Below are positions 16,155-24,946 of a DNA stretch of 49,375 nt, piece by piece (the stretch's first letter is position 1; each line of letters starts with the position of its first letter). Below the pieces are notes generated by a model that saw only the letters and a list, made by a program, of their open reading frames with translations, searched no databases and was not told where the DNA came from. Position numbers and translations under genes: made by a program. The DNA is from Acidimicrobiaceae bacterium (GTDB taxonomy: Bacteria > Actinomycetota > Acidimicrobiia > Acidimicrobiales > RAAP-2): assembly GCA_027315315.1 (NCBI GenBank), contig DAHUYG010000061.1:1-49375 (forward strand), given 5' to 3'.

Positions 16155-16246
16155 GGAGAGGTGCGAGAGCGGCCGAATCGGACTCACTGCTAATGAGTTG
16201 ACTGGGGAGACCCGGTCCGAGGGTTCAAATCCCTCCCTCTCCGCCA
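16155..16246 (+). tRNA. tRNA-Ser (anticodon GCT)
   Basis: The acceptor arms GGAGAGG (16155-16161) and CCTCTCC (16236-16242) pair perfectly. The anticodon loop is CTGCTAA with anticodon GCT, which reads AGC and AGT codons. A long variable arm (about 16199-16218) is typical of serine tRNAs, and the T-arm GGGTTCAAATCCC is standard. The 3' CCA is encoded (16244-16246). The partial copy at 14404-14431 shares its D-arm region. Confidence 0.95.
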
Positions 16247-16324
16247 ACCCGGTCCGTCCGGGCATGGCGTCGCGTGTCGGGCGCGGCGACTGAGGGCCGT
16301 GGGTCGGCCGGCCAGGGAGTGTAC

Positions 16325-17689
16325 GTGGGCGAACAGCGGTACTGGCTGGAGACGTTGGGCTGTCCGAAGAACCGCGTCGACTCGGACAAGCTGGCCGGGC
16401 TGCTCGCTTCGGGCGGGCTCGCACCGGCGACGTCCCCCGAAGAGGCCGAGCTCGTCGTCGTCAACACCTGTGCCTTCATCGAGGCGGCCCGCCGGGAGTC
16501 GATCGAGACGATCCTCGAACTCGACGGGCGGCGGCGCCCGGGCACCCGGCTCGTCGTGACGGGCTGCATGGCCGAACGCTACGGGGACGAGCTGGCCGAG
16601 GCCCTGCCCGAGGTCGATCTCGTGGCCGGCTTCGGGATGTCGGTGCTCCCACCCGAGGCCACCCCGGTCTCGCTCGGCCGGCGCCCAGCGACCGGGGTGC
16701 GGGCGTTTGATCTGCTCGAGCTGCCCCGGCCCGCCCTCCGCTCGTCGTGGGCCTACCTGAAGGCGGCCGAGGGCTGCGACAGGGCGTGTGGCTTCTGCGC
16801 GATCCCGAGCTTCCGCGGCGCGCAGCGCTCGAGGACGCTCTCGGACCTGGTCGCCGAGGCGGCCGCATTGGTCGCCGGTGAGGGGACCGCGCCCGGGGTC
16901 CGCGAGATCGTCATCGTCGCCCAGGACCTCGCCTCTTACGGCCGCGACCGCTCGACCCGGCACGACCGTCGCGTGGCCGGCACCGACGACTTCGGCGGGG
17001 GGCTGGTCGAGCTCGTGGGCAGGGTCTCGGCCCTGGCCGAGCGGACCCGGCTGCTCTATCTCTACCCGTCGTCGCTGAGCGACCCGCTCGTCGACGCCAT
17101 GCTCGCCAGCGGGGTCCCCTACTTCGACCTCTCGCTCCAGCACGTGTCGCGACCGCTCCTCGCCCGCATGCGCCGGTGGGGCGACCGTGACCGGTTCATG
17201 GCCCGCGTCGAGCGGATCCGGTCCCTCGACCCTCTCGCGACCTTCCGGTCGTCGTTCATCGTCGGCTATCCGGGCGAGACCGAGGCCGACCACGACGAGC
17301 TGCTGGGCTTCCTCTCGGAGGCCGAGCTCGACTGGGCCGGGTTCTTCCTCTTCTCTCCCGAGGCGGGGACCCTCGCCTACGATCTCGACGACCAGGTCGA
17401 CCAGGCTCTGGCCCTCGAGCGCCTGCGGGAGTGCACCGAGGTCCAGGACCGCATCACGGCCAACAAGCGGGACCGGCTGGTCGGGGCGAAGCGGACGGTC
17501 TTGGTCGACAGAGCGGGGGTGGGGCGGACCGTGCACGAGGCACCCGAGATCGACGGCGTCGTCCGGATTCCGCCCGGCCACGAGGTCGGCTCCTTCGTCG
17601 AGGTGGTCGTCACCGCCTCGCTCGGTGTGGATCTGGAGGCCGCGCCCGTCGGTGCCGCGTCCTTCAGCGATGGCCTGGTGGTCGTGTGA
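16325..17689 (+). CDS. rimO: Ribosomal protein S12 methylthiotransferase RimO
   Basis: This radical-SAM methylthiotransferase adds a methylthio group to the conserved aspartate of ribosomal protein S12. The N-terminal UPF0004 domain begins with LETLGCPKNRVDSDKLAG and has its other cysteines in NTCAFIEAAR and GCMAERYG. The radical SAM cluster motif CDRACGFCAIPSFRG follows, and a TRAM domain lies at the C-terminus. LGCPKN and SFRG point to RimO rather than MiaB. I chose GTG 16325 because GGGAG lies five bases upstream and the protein then begins just before the conserved LGCPKN. An in-frame GTG at 16274 would add 17 residues and cannot be excluded. The stop overlaps the pgsA start (GTGA). Confidence 0.93.
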   Translation: MGEQRYWLETLGCPKNRVDSDKLAGLLASGGLAPATSPEEAELVVVNTCAFIEAARRESIETILELDGRRRPGTRLVVTGCMAERYGDELAEALPEVDLVAGFGMSVLPPEATPVSLGRRPATGVRAFDLLELPRPALRSSWAYLKAAEGCDRACGFCAIPSFRGAQRSRTLSDLVAEAAALVAGEGTAPGVREIVIVAQDLASYGRDRSTRHDRRVAGTDDFGGGLVELVGRVSALAERTRLLYLYPSSLSDPLVDAMLASGVPYFDLSLQHVSRPLLARMRRWGDRDRFMARVERIRSLDPLATFRSSFIVGYPGETEADHDELLGFLSEAELDWAGFFLFSPEAGTLAYDLDDQVDQALALERLRECTEVQDRITANKRDRLVGAKRTVLVDRAGVGRTVHEAPEIDGVVRIPPGHEVGSFVEVVVTASLGVDLEAAPVGAASFSDGLVVV

Positions 17690-18252
17690 GCGACACCGTC
17701 CCCACCTTTGGGCCGAGCGCGCTCGCCACCCCGGCGAACGCGCTCACCGCGGCACGTCTCTTGGCCACGCCGATCTTCGTCGCCCTCATCGCAGCGAGGG
17801 GCGCCAACTGGTGGACCGTCGCCGTCGGGGTGCTCGTGGCAGGGAGCGACGGGGTCGACGGCTGGCTGGCGCGCCGCCAGGGGACCACCCGCTCGGGCGC
17901 ATTCCTCGACCCGCTCGCCGACAAGGTGGTCGTGCTGTCCGCACTCTTCCTGCTCAGCTACGAGCACGTCCTGCCCTGGCTGCCGGTCGCCCTGATCGGC
18001 GCCCGCGAGCTGCTGATGAGCGCCTATCGCTCGTGGATCGGCCGCCGCGGCGTGTCGATCCCGGCCCGCCCATCGGCCAAGGTGAAGACGCTTGTCCAGG
18101 ACCTCGCGATCGCCACGTGCCTGATCCCGCCGCTCGCGACGCGTCACGACCTCCAGCTCGGGGCGATCTGGCTTGCTGCGTTCTTCACGGTCGTGAGCGG
18201 GCTGCAGTACCTGTTCGACGGTCGCCGGGCCGGCGGCGCGGCGGCGCCGTGA
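17686..18252 (+). CDS. pgsA: CDP-diacylglycerol-glycerol-3-phosphate 3-phosphatidyltransferase
   Basis: This is a 188-residue integral membrane enzyme that makes phosphatidylglycerophosphate from CDP-diacylglycerol and glycerol-3-phosphate. The CDP-alcohol phosphotransferase signature runs from residue 55 to 79 (D-x2-DG-x2-AR ... G-x3-D-x3-D). Seven residues separate AR from the glycine, where the textbook pattern has eight. Four to five further hydrophobic segments follow. The GTG start overlaps the rimO stop, and its own stop overlaps the cinA start by four bases each. The rimO-pgsA-cinA order is common in actinobacteria, where ftsK often lies upstream. Here the tRNA-Ser islet takes that place. 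Confidence 0.92.
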   Translation: MSDTVPTFGPSALATPANALTAARLLATPIFVALIAARGANWWTVAVGVLVAGSDGVDGWLARRQGTTRSGAFLDPLADKVVVLSALFLLSYEHVLPWLPVALIGARELLMSAYRSWIGRRGVSIPARPSAKVKTLVQDLAIATCLIPPLATRHDLQLGAIWLAAFFTVVSGLQYLFDGRRAGGAAAP

Positions 18253-19526
18253 GGATCGAAATCGTCGCGGTGGGCACCGAGCTTCTGCTCGGGCAGATCG
18301 CCGACACGAACTCGGCCTGGATGGGTGAGCAGCTCGCGGCGGCCGGCGTGGCCTCGCACTTCCACCAGGCGGTCGGGGACAACCAGTCGCGGATCGTCCT
18401 CGCACTTCGCACTGCGCTCTCCCGCAGCGACGGGGTGATCGTCTGTGGCGGGCTCGGGCCGACCCAGGACGACATCACACGGGAGTCGATCGCCGAGGTC
18501 ATGCACGTCGAACTCGTGCGCGACGAGCGGATCATCGAGCGAATCCGCACGATGTTCTCTAGCCGCCGACGGGCGATGCCCGACAACAACCTGCGGCAGG
18601 CCGACGTGCCCGTCGGGGCCGCGATCATCGAACAGACCCGAGGGACGGCGCCCGGGCTCGTCTGCCCGCTCGGCAACAAGGTGATCTACGCGGTGCCGGG
18701 CGTCCCCCACGAGATGCAGGACATGTTCGAACGGGCGATCCTGCCCGACCTTCGACGCCGCATGGCCGAGGCGGGCGAGGAGGCCGTCATCAAGAGCCGG
18801 GTCATCCGGACCTGGGGCGCGAGCGAGTCGGGGCTCGCCGAGGCGCTGGCCGATCGCGTCGACGAGCTCGATGCCTGGTCATCGCCCGACGGCTCGACGC
18901 TCACCATCGCCTTCCTCGCGAGCGGCATCGAGGGCATCAAGGTGCGCCTCACCGCACGCGCGGTGACCGATGCGGCGGCCGCCGCCCTCCTCGACGAGGA
19001 GGAGGGGCGGATTCGCGGGATCCTGGCCGAGCGCCTCGGCGACATCGTCTTCGGGGTCGACGACCAGGCGATGGAGCACGCGATCGCCGCGTTGCTCATC
19101 GCACGCAAGCTGACCCTTGGCCTCGCCGAGTCGTTGACCGGGGGGCTCATCGGCGCCCGGCTCGTGAACGTTCCCGGCTCGAGCGCGTGGTTTCGGGGTT
19201 GCATCGTCGCCTACGACTCGGCGGTGAAGCATGCGCTCCTCGGGGTCTCGCCGGGCCCGGTGGTCTCGGCCGAGGCGGCCGAGGAGATGGCGACCGGTGC
19301 CCAACGCTCCCTCGGCTCCGACGTCGGGCTCGGCATCACCGGGGTGGCTGGGCCCGAGGGCCAGGACGGACAGAGCCCGGGCACGGTGTTCGTCGGGCTG
19401 GCGCTGCCCGGATCGCCGCCGGCCGCTCACCAGCTGCACCTGCCGGGCGACCGGGACCGGGTCCGCCAGTTTTCGTCCATCTCGGCTTTGGACCTGCTCC
19501 GCCGCTCGCTGCTCGCGCGGTCCTAG
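18249..19526 (+). CDS. cinA: CinA-family nicotinamide-nucleotide amidohydrolase
   Basis: This 425-residue CinA has the usual two domains. The N-terminal MoCF-like (COG1058) half has AVGTELLLGQIADTNS, GGLGPTQDDITRE and YAVPGVPHEM, and is linked to ADP-ribose pyrophosphatase activity in characterised members. The C-terminal CinA domain has LGLAESLTGGLIGARLVNVPG and GITGVAGPEGQ, and is linked to nicotinamide mononucleotide deamidation. The length matches full-length CinA. It is the last gene of the rimO-pgsA-cinA run. Its stop TAG shares three bases (CTA on the plus strand) with the stop of the convergent XRE gene. Confidence 0.93.
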   Translation: MRIEIVAVGTELLLGQIADTNSAWMGEQLAAAGVASHFHQAVGDNQSRIVLALRTALSRSDGVIVCGGLGPTQDDITRESIAEVMHVELVRDERIIERIRTMFSSRRRAMPDNNLRQADVPVGAAIIEQTRGTAPGLVCPLGNKVIYAVPGVPHEMQDMFERAILPDLRRRMAEAGEEAVIKSRVIRTWGASESGLAEALADRVDELDAWSSPDGSTLTIAFLASGIEGIKVRLTARAVTDAAAAALLDEEEGRIRGILAERLGDIVFGVDDQAMEHAIAALLIARKLTLGLAESLTGGLIGARLVNVPGSSAWFRGCIVAYDSAVKHALLGVSPGPVVSAEAAEEMATGAQRSLGSDVGLGITGVAGPEGQDGQSPGTVFVGLALPGSPPAAHQLHLPGDRDRVRQFSSISALDLLRRSLLARS

Positions 19527-19756
19527 AAGGAGCGGGGAGCCCGGTGGTCCGCCAGGAGCTCCGCCGGGTCGAGCCCGAGGGCGCCGGCGATCCGCTCCAC
19601 GGTCTTGAGCGTGATGTTCCGTTCACCCCGTTCGAGTCCGCCCATGTACGTGCGGTGGATCAACAGCAGGTCCGCGAAGGCCTCCTGGCTGAGGCCCTTC
19701 GCCTGGCGGAGGTCCCTCAGATTGCGGCCGAGCCGGCGCTGCAGGTCGCCCTCCAC
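19523..19756 (-). CDS. Small XRE-family helix-turn-helix regulator
   Basis: This 77-residue protein is almost entirely one Cro/CI-type helix-turn-helix. RQAKGLSQEAFADLLLIHRT holds the DNA-binding helices and YMGGLERGERNITLKTVERI follows, with a DPAELL tail. It is shorter than ClgR, the XRE regulator often found after cinA in actinobacteria, and it is on the opposite strand, so orthology with ClgR is doubtful. A 19-base-pair inverted repeat lies 18 bases upstream of its start and may be its operator. A hypothetical gene lies further upstream on the same strand. Confidence 0.85.
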   Translation of the reverse strand: MEGDLQRRLGRNLRDLRQAKGLSQEAFADLLLIHRTYMGGLERGERNITLKTVERIAGALGLDPAELLADHRAPRSF

Positions 19757-19773
19757 GTGCTCAACCCTGGGAC

Positions 19774-19813
19774 CGGTGCTACTCCTCGGTCTACAGACCG
19801 AGGAGTAGCACCG
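19774..19813. repeat. Near-perfect 19-base-pair inverted repeat upstream of the XRE gene
   Basis: The left arm (19774-19792) and right arm (19795-19813) are perfect complements around a two-base centre. The arms contain GGTGCTACTCCTCGGTCT and its complement. No T-tract follows on either strand. It lies between the end of the 133-residue gene and the XRE start. It may be an operator, a transcript hairpin controlling XRE expression, or an unusual terminator. It is the longest perfect dyad I found in the window. Confidence 0.7.
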
Positions 19814-19817
19814 AGGG

Positions 19818-19839
19818 GAGTTAGTTGCGAGTTAGCTGC
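19818..19839. repeat. Tandem 11-base direct repeat at the end of the hypothetical gene
   Basis: GAGTTAGTTGC and GAGTTAGCTGC stand head to tail with one mismatch. The second copy contains the stop codon (TAA on the minus strand) of the 133-residue gene. It adjoins the long inverted repeat at 19774-19813. Confidence 0.5.
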
Positions 19840-20233
19840 CGGTGACGTGCAGGTGCGGCCGCCAGGCGCCATCGGCATCGGGCCACGCGTCGAGCTCGAA
19901 GACGGCGCGCCCTTGGGCCCGCAGCTGCATGCCGATGGCCGGCCCGAGTTCGAAGGGTGAGGGGTGCGACGACGCCACCGCGAACACGAGCAGCTCGGGG
20001 CCGGGTTCGCCGGGCGTCCCCGGAAGCTCGAGCCGCAACTCGGCGACGTCCGCAAAAACCTCGCCCACGATGCGCGGATGGTCGTCGTCGTCGACTACGA
20101 CGAGCTGGCGCGTCCGGACCTCGTCGCGCAGGCCGAGGAGCAACCGCTCGAGGCTCGCCACGCGAGGTTCCAGCCTGTCGAGGTGTTCGCAAAGGTTCTC
20201 GCCGTCGTGGCTTCGCTCCATGTGCCGCTCCAT
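19832..20233 (-). CDS. Hypothetical acidic protein
   Basis: This 133-residue protein has no family I recognise. An N-terminal helical, possibly coiled-coil segment (about residues 15-45, LDRLEPRVASLERLLLGLRDEV) is followed by a beta-rich region (RQLVVVDDDDHPRIVGEVFADVAELRLELP). It ends WRPHLHVTGS. It is acidic, lacks a signal peptide and starts at ATG 20233 or 20221. It is divergent from thpR and upstream of the XRE regulator on the same strand, though a strong hairpin lies between those two genes. Confidence 0.6.
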   Translation of the reverse strand: MERHMERSHDGENLCEHLDRLEPRVASLERLLLGLRDEVRTRQLVVVDDDDHPRIVGEVFADVAELRLELPGTPGEPGPELLVFAVASSHPSPFELGPAIGMQLRAQGRAVFELDAWPDADGAWRPHLHVTGS

Positions 20234-20359
20234 TCACTCGTCGTGGCGACCTCGGTGCGACCAGGCGGGAATGCGCCTCGGCACGATGCCCATCTGTGGG
20301 ATGGCCGGAGTGATAGCCCCTGCCTGTGACGACACAACGCGGCGGGGGACCGGGGCGCG

Positions 20360-20881
20360 ATGAGGCTCTTCGTCGCAGCGTGGCCAGCCGGGCAGGTCGT
20401 CGACGGCGTCGCGAGCGCCGTGGACGGGCATGACGATCCTGGCCTGCGATGGGTCGAACGGCCGAAGTGGCACGTGACGCTCGACTTTTTGGGCTCGGTC
20501 GACGACGAACGTGCGAGTGCCGCTGTCGATGCGATCGCGAGGGTTGGTGCTGCATCACCGCCAGCCCGGGCGGTGCTCGGACCCGAAACGTCGCTCCTCG
20601 GTCGCAGCGTGCTGTGCGCGCCGGTTGCCGGCCTCGATGAGCTCGCCCGCTCGGTGCGCGAGGCGATGGCGCCGATCAATGCGTCCCCCGATCGCGACCG
20701 ACCCTTCGTGGGACATCTCACCCTGGCCAGGGCGCAACGCCGGGGGTCGATCCCGCGCCGGTTCGCCGGCATCGCGCTGTCGGGGAGCTGGTTGGTGGAG
20801 ACCATCGCCCTCATGTCGTCGGTGAGCGACGAGGGCGGCTCACGCTACGAGACGGTTGGCGTCGCGATGCTGTCGGGCTGA
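20360..20881 (+). CDS. thpR: RNA 2',3'-cyclic phosphodiesterase (LigT-like 2H phosphoesterase)
   Basis: This 173-residue 2H phosphoesterase opens 2',3'-cyclic phosphates in RNA and can act as a 2'-5' RNA ligase in vitro. Two HxT/x motifs define the active site: HVTLDFLG near residue 38 and HLTLAR near residue 118. The opening MRLFVAAWP is typical of the family. The length is near the usual 180. It precedes recA by about 150 bases on the same strand but has its own spacing and is probably separate from the SOS-controlled promoter. Confidence 0.9.
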   Translation: MRLFVAAWPAGQVVDGVASAVDGHDDPGLRWVERPKWHVTLDFLGSVDDERASAAVDAIARVGAASPPARAVLGPETSLLGRSVLCAPVAGLDELARSVREAMAPINASPDRDRPFVGHLTLARAQRRGSIPRRFAGIALSGSWLVETIALMSSVSDEGGSRYETVGVAMLSG

Positions 20882-20925
20882 CGCCGCTCCGAGGTGTGCC
20901 AGAAGGCGCCGGGGTCCCCCCGGTA

Positions 20926-20939
20926 CGAACATGTGTTCG
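20926..20939. promoter_or_regulatory. LexA (SOS) box upstream of recA
   Basis: CGAACATGTGTTCG matches the actinobacterial/Gram-positive LexA consensus CGAAC-N4-GTTCG as a perfect palindrome. It lies about 92 bases upstream of the recA start and just upstream of a TATGGT hexamer at 20942-20947 that could be the -10. This indicates LexA repression of recA. Confidence 0.9.
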
Positions 20940-21030
20940 GCTATGGTTCGAGGGCCGAGCCCCCGGGGCTGATACAGCCGTTCCGTAGGGTCCTCCGAGA
21001 GGTCACGAAGCCGCAAGAAGAGGAGCAGGG

Positions 21031-22077
<1,047 letters not shown>

Positions 22078-22092
22078 CTCCGGTCGTCGGGC

Positions 22093-22121
22093 CGCCCGGT
22101 CCTGACCGGCGGGACCGGGCG
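22093..22121. terminator. Bidirectional hairpin between recA and the DUF3048 gene
   Basis: The arms CGCCCGGTCC and GGACCGGGCG are perfect complements with a nine-base loop. The hairpin lies between the stop codons of the convergent genes (22077 and 22124). There is no T-tract. Confidence 0.6.
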
Positions 22122-22123
22122 CC

Positions 22124-23170
22124 TCAGGAGCTCCCGACGGCGATCGTGCTGGGCACGAGCTCGACCCAGGTCCGTCCGGGTTGGAGCGCGATGGGTGTTC
22201 CGGTCGACGAGGTGAACTGGGTCGCCTGGGCCAACGCGTTGCGTTGCCAGGTCCCGGTGATCTCGACCCCGTTGCGGAAGATCTCGGCCGGCCCGCTCGC
22301 GTCCTGGTACAGGTTCGCCTGCACCTCGAGACCACCGACGTCGTTCTCGAGCCACGGCCCGTAGGTGACCTGCACGAACTGCACCACGACGTTCGCCGCG
22401 GAGTTCTGCACGCCGTCGCTCAGCAGGTCGGGCGCCGGGCCGTAGGAGCGCAGATATTGCCCGCTCGTTGCGTCGTAGTTCCAGGTCACGTCGGAGTCCG
22501 GGGAGAAGGGGATCGAGATGGAGGTGGCCGGCGTCCCGCTCGGCGCGACGGTTGAGTAGGCGAACACCGGATTGGGCGGCGTGGTGTCGTGCGGGTGGAG
22601 ACCCCAGAGCGCGGTGGTCGCCGAGTAGGTGTCGTAGGGGGCCACCCGACCGGGGATGTTCTGGATGACCGACGAGTCGACGCGCAGGTCGTTCTCGACG
22701 ATCGGTGAAGCCTCGATGTTGCTGATGACGGGATCGATGCCGCCCACGTTCACGAGCAGCGGGCTGCCGAACTGGCCGAGGATCCCGATGTCGATGTTCC
22801 GGGCGGATCGGATCGGTCCGACAAGGGAGGTGTCCTGGCACTGGAAAATCGCGACGTAGCGGGTGATCCCTCCCTCCACGGGCTCCTCGAAGACGATGTC
22901 GGCCTTGTCCAGGCCGCTCTGCGGGCGTGCCGCCGAGTAGTTGTCCACCTTCACCGCGAGCGCCGGCCGCTGCGGCACGGAGCCCGAGGGCGAGGGCTGC
23001 CCCGTGAGCGGACAGGCCGGGGCCGCCGGCGCGGCGGTCGTCGGCTCCGTCGCAGAGTGCCGGGGCTTGTGCGTCGTCGGCGTCGAACAGGCCGCCAGGC
23101 CCACGGCCGCCAACGCCAGGGGTGCGAGCACGCGTCGCGCCCGGGTCGCCCTCTTGCTCATCGCGGGCAC
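22124..23170 (-). CDS. DUF3048 domain lipoprotein (YerB-like)
   Basis: This 348-residue exported protein has an N-terminal basic region, a hydrophobic stretch and the lipobox LAAC with Cys at about residue 28, so it should be a membrane-anchored lipoprotein. The body matches DUF3048: PALAVKVDNYSAARPQSGLDKADIVFEE (in two adjoining parts), YVAIFQCQ and GPIRSARNIDIGILGQFG. The function of DUF3048 is not established. A GTG at 23170 or an ATG at 23161 may start the gene; GGCGG lies about eight bases before the GTG. It lies 13 bases downstream of a Tat-exported protein gene and is probably in the same operon. Confidence 0.85.
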   Translation of the reverse strand: MPAMSKRATRARRVLAPLALAAVGLAACSTPTTHKPRHSATEPTTAAPAAPACPLTGQPSPSGSVPQRPALAVKVDNYSAARPQSGLDKADIVFEEPVEGGITRYVAIFQCQDTSLVGPIRSARNIDIGILGQFGSPLLVNVGGIDPVISNIEASPIVENDLRVDSSVIQNIPGRVAPYDTYSATTALWGLHPHDTTPPNPVFAYSTVAPSGTPATSISIPFSPDSDVTWNYDATSGQYLRSYGPAPDLLSDGVQNSAANVVVQFVQVTYGPWLENDVGGLEVQANLYQDASGPAEIFRNGVEITGTWQRNALAQATQFTSSTGTPIALQPGRTWVELVPSTIAVGSS

Positions 23171-23183
23171 CGGGCCCGCCGCC

Positions 23184-24872
23184 TTAGGCAGCGTTCGTGC
23201 CCGTCGCCGTTGGCGTGTTCGCTGCCGCGCCCTTGTAGATCTCGCTGGCGCTTCCGTCCGAGGGCTGGGTCTCCCAGGCCGGCCCGGCCCCGAAGACGCC
23301 GTAGACGTTCTGCATCGCCCGTAGCAGGACGTCGGTCACGTTGGGGATCGCCGCCGGGACGATGTTCGAGGGGAACTCGGTCGTGTTGGAGAGCTTGAAC
23401 ACCCATGAGGCCATGCCCGTTGCGACGACTCCGCCACCGCGCGGGGTTGTGTAGTAGGTGATGTCGGACCAGTTCCCCTGTCCGGGCACCGTCGAGTGCG
23501 CGACGACGTCGACGTCCGAGGGCCCGGGGAGGTAGGGGACGTAGCGATCGTATTCGCCCTGCACGACACCGGGCAGTCGCGTCCCGTCGGAGAGTCCGCA
23601 ACCGTTCCAGAACCACGATGAGCCGTCCGAGACCACCAGGTCAGCGTTCGCACCGACCGATTGATACATCGAGCCGATGAGGTTGCTCTCGGGGTCGTTC
23701 AGGGGCGCCTGGATCCAGTTCACGGTCGTGAGGTCGGGCTGGCTCGTGCTGAGCGGGTCCTCGGTGGCGTCCTTGTAGCAGGTCTCCAACCGGTTGGGCC
23801 CGACCGACGTGGGGTCCAACCTGATCTGCCGGTAACACGCGTTGGCCCCGAGAAACGCGAGGTTCGTCCCGGCGTTGAGCGCGTCCCGGGCGCCCTGGCG
23901 CATGGGACGGGACCAGTACTCGTCGTGACCGAGGGAGAACAGGGCCCGGTGGTGCATCAGCAGGCCGGGGTTCGCATGGAGGTCGACGTCGGTCCAGTAG
24001 GTCAGGTCGAGTCCCAACTGCTCCATGTTGTAGAGGAGCGGGAACTCGTTGCCGAAGAAGTCAGCGGCACCCTGGGCCCAGGTCTGCGGATAGGGCCGGT
24101 CGAACGAGACGACCCGGGCCCGGTTGGCAAAGTCCTGGCCACGGGATGTTTTTCCGAAGTACAGGCTGTAGGAGCCCCAGAGGTTGTATGCCTGCCAGGT
24201 GGTGACGCTGTTCTGGATGACGTAGGTCGCGTGGCTTGCGTCGTCGCGCACGGTGAGCGGGATGTACTGCTGCTGGCCCCCGCTACCGACCAGCTTGAGG
24301 AGGTAGTTCCCCGGCGGCCAGTCCTTGGTGACGTCGAGGGTGAGGCTCTCGTTCCACGGGCAGGTGACCGTGTTGACCCCGGGTGTCACGGTCGGTGCCG
24401 GTTGTTGCACCCCGGCGACCGTGTCGCTGGTGTCGATGAGCCGGCCGCCGAGCCCCTGGTAGTGGCCCATGCGGTACACCTCGACGTGGAACGACGGGGC
24501 CACCGTATTGACGAAGATCGCCAGCTTGTCACCGGGGACGGCGCTCACCTGGCTCGCGAACCCCTCGATGGCGTGCGGGGTCTGGATCCCGGTGACGACC
24601 CAGTTGTTCGTCCCGGGCTTGGCGTTCTCCTCGACCAACCACCTGGCGGTGGGGACGATCACGCCGCTGTCGAGCACCGTGTTGTAGACGGGCGGGAGGT
24701 TCTTCGGGTGGTGCTTGGCGTGCGCCGGTATCCGGTGGTGCTCGGAGCGTCTCCCGAGCCTCGAGGACGTCACGCCAGCGGCGGCCGCGAAGGCACCCTG
24801 GAGGAACTGACGCCTCCCGATCAGGGGTTGCGTCGGACCGACATCGCCCGTTCCTCCGGCTGTCTCGGGCAT
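23184..24872 (-). CDS. Tat-exported protein with N,N-dimethylformamidase beta-subunit-like domain
   Basis: This 562-residue protein begins with a Tat-type signal (GRRQFLQGAFAAAAG, residues 19-33) and so is probably exported folded. The body resembles the large-subunit C-terminal domain of N,N-dimethylformamidase, with YVIQNSVTTWQAYNLWGSYS, LYNMEQLGLDLTYWTDVDLH, ALFSLGHDEYWSRPMR and FLGANACYRQIRL as family landmarks. The N-terminal beta-rich part resembles the companion domain. Many actinobacterial proteins share this fold without proven DMF hydrolysis, so the substrate is unknown. The small subunit of true DMFase is not beside it. The ATG follows a TATTCT hexamer by six bases. Confidence 0.8.
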   Translation of the reverse strand: MPETAGGTGDVGPTQPLIGRRQFLQGAFAAAAGVTSSRLGRRSEHHRIPAHAKHHPKNLPPVYNTVLDSGVIVPTARWLVEENAKPGTNNWVVTGIQTPHAIEGFASQVSAVPGDKLAIFVNTVAPSFHVEVYRMGHYQGLGGRLIDTSDTVAGVQQPAPTVTPGVNTVTCPWNESLTLDVTKDWPPGNYLLKLVGSGGQQQYIPLTVRDDASHATYVIQNSVTTWQAYNLWGSYSLYFGKTSRGQDFANRARVVSFDRPYPQTWAQGAADFFGNEFPLLYNMEQLGLDLTYWTDVDLHANPGLLMHHRALFSLGHDEYWSRPMRQGARDALNAGTNLAFLGANACYRQIRLDPTSVGPNRLETCYKDATEDPLSTSQPDLTTVNWIQAPLNDPESNLIGSMYQSVGANADLVVSDGSSWFWNGCGLSDGTRLPGVVQGEYDRYVPYLPGPSDVDVVAHSTVPGQGNWSDITYYTTPRGGGVVATGMASWVFKLSNTTEFPSNIVPAAIPNVTDVLLRAMQNVYGVFGAGPAWETQPSDGSASEIYKGAAANTPTATGTNAA

Positions 24873-24878
24873 GCATCG

Positions 24879-24884
24879 AGAATA
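24879..24884 (-). promoter_or_regulatory. Putative -10 element (TATTCT) for the Tat-exported protein gene
   Basis: On the minus strand TATTCT is followed by six bases and the ATG at 24872, the leaderless spacing. Confidence 0.6.
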
Positions 24885-24934
24885 TCCAACCGCTCTGTCG
24901 CCCCGATCAGCGCCCCCCGGTGAAGCTCTCCGGA

Positions 24935-24940
24935 TACCGT
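24935..24940 (+). promoter_or_regulatory. Putative -10 element (TACCGT) for the acyltransferase gene
   Basis: TACCGT is followed by six bases and the GTG at 24947. This decides the start in favour of 24947 over an in-frame GTG at 24920. Confidence 0.55.
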
Positions 24941-24946
24941 GGCGAC

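Noticed and set aside
19523..19756. ClgR, the XRE regulator of Clp proteases often following cinA
   Set aside because: The gene is on the opposite strand and encodes only 77 residues, without the C-terminal part of ClgR.
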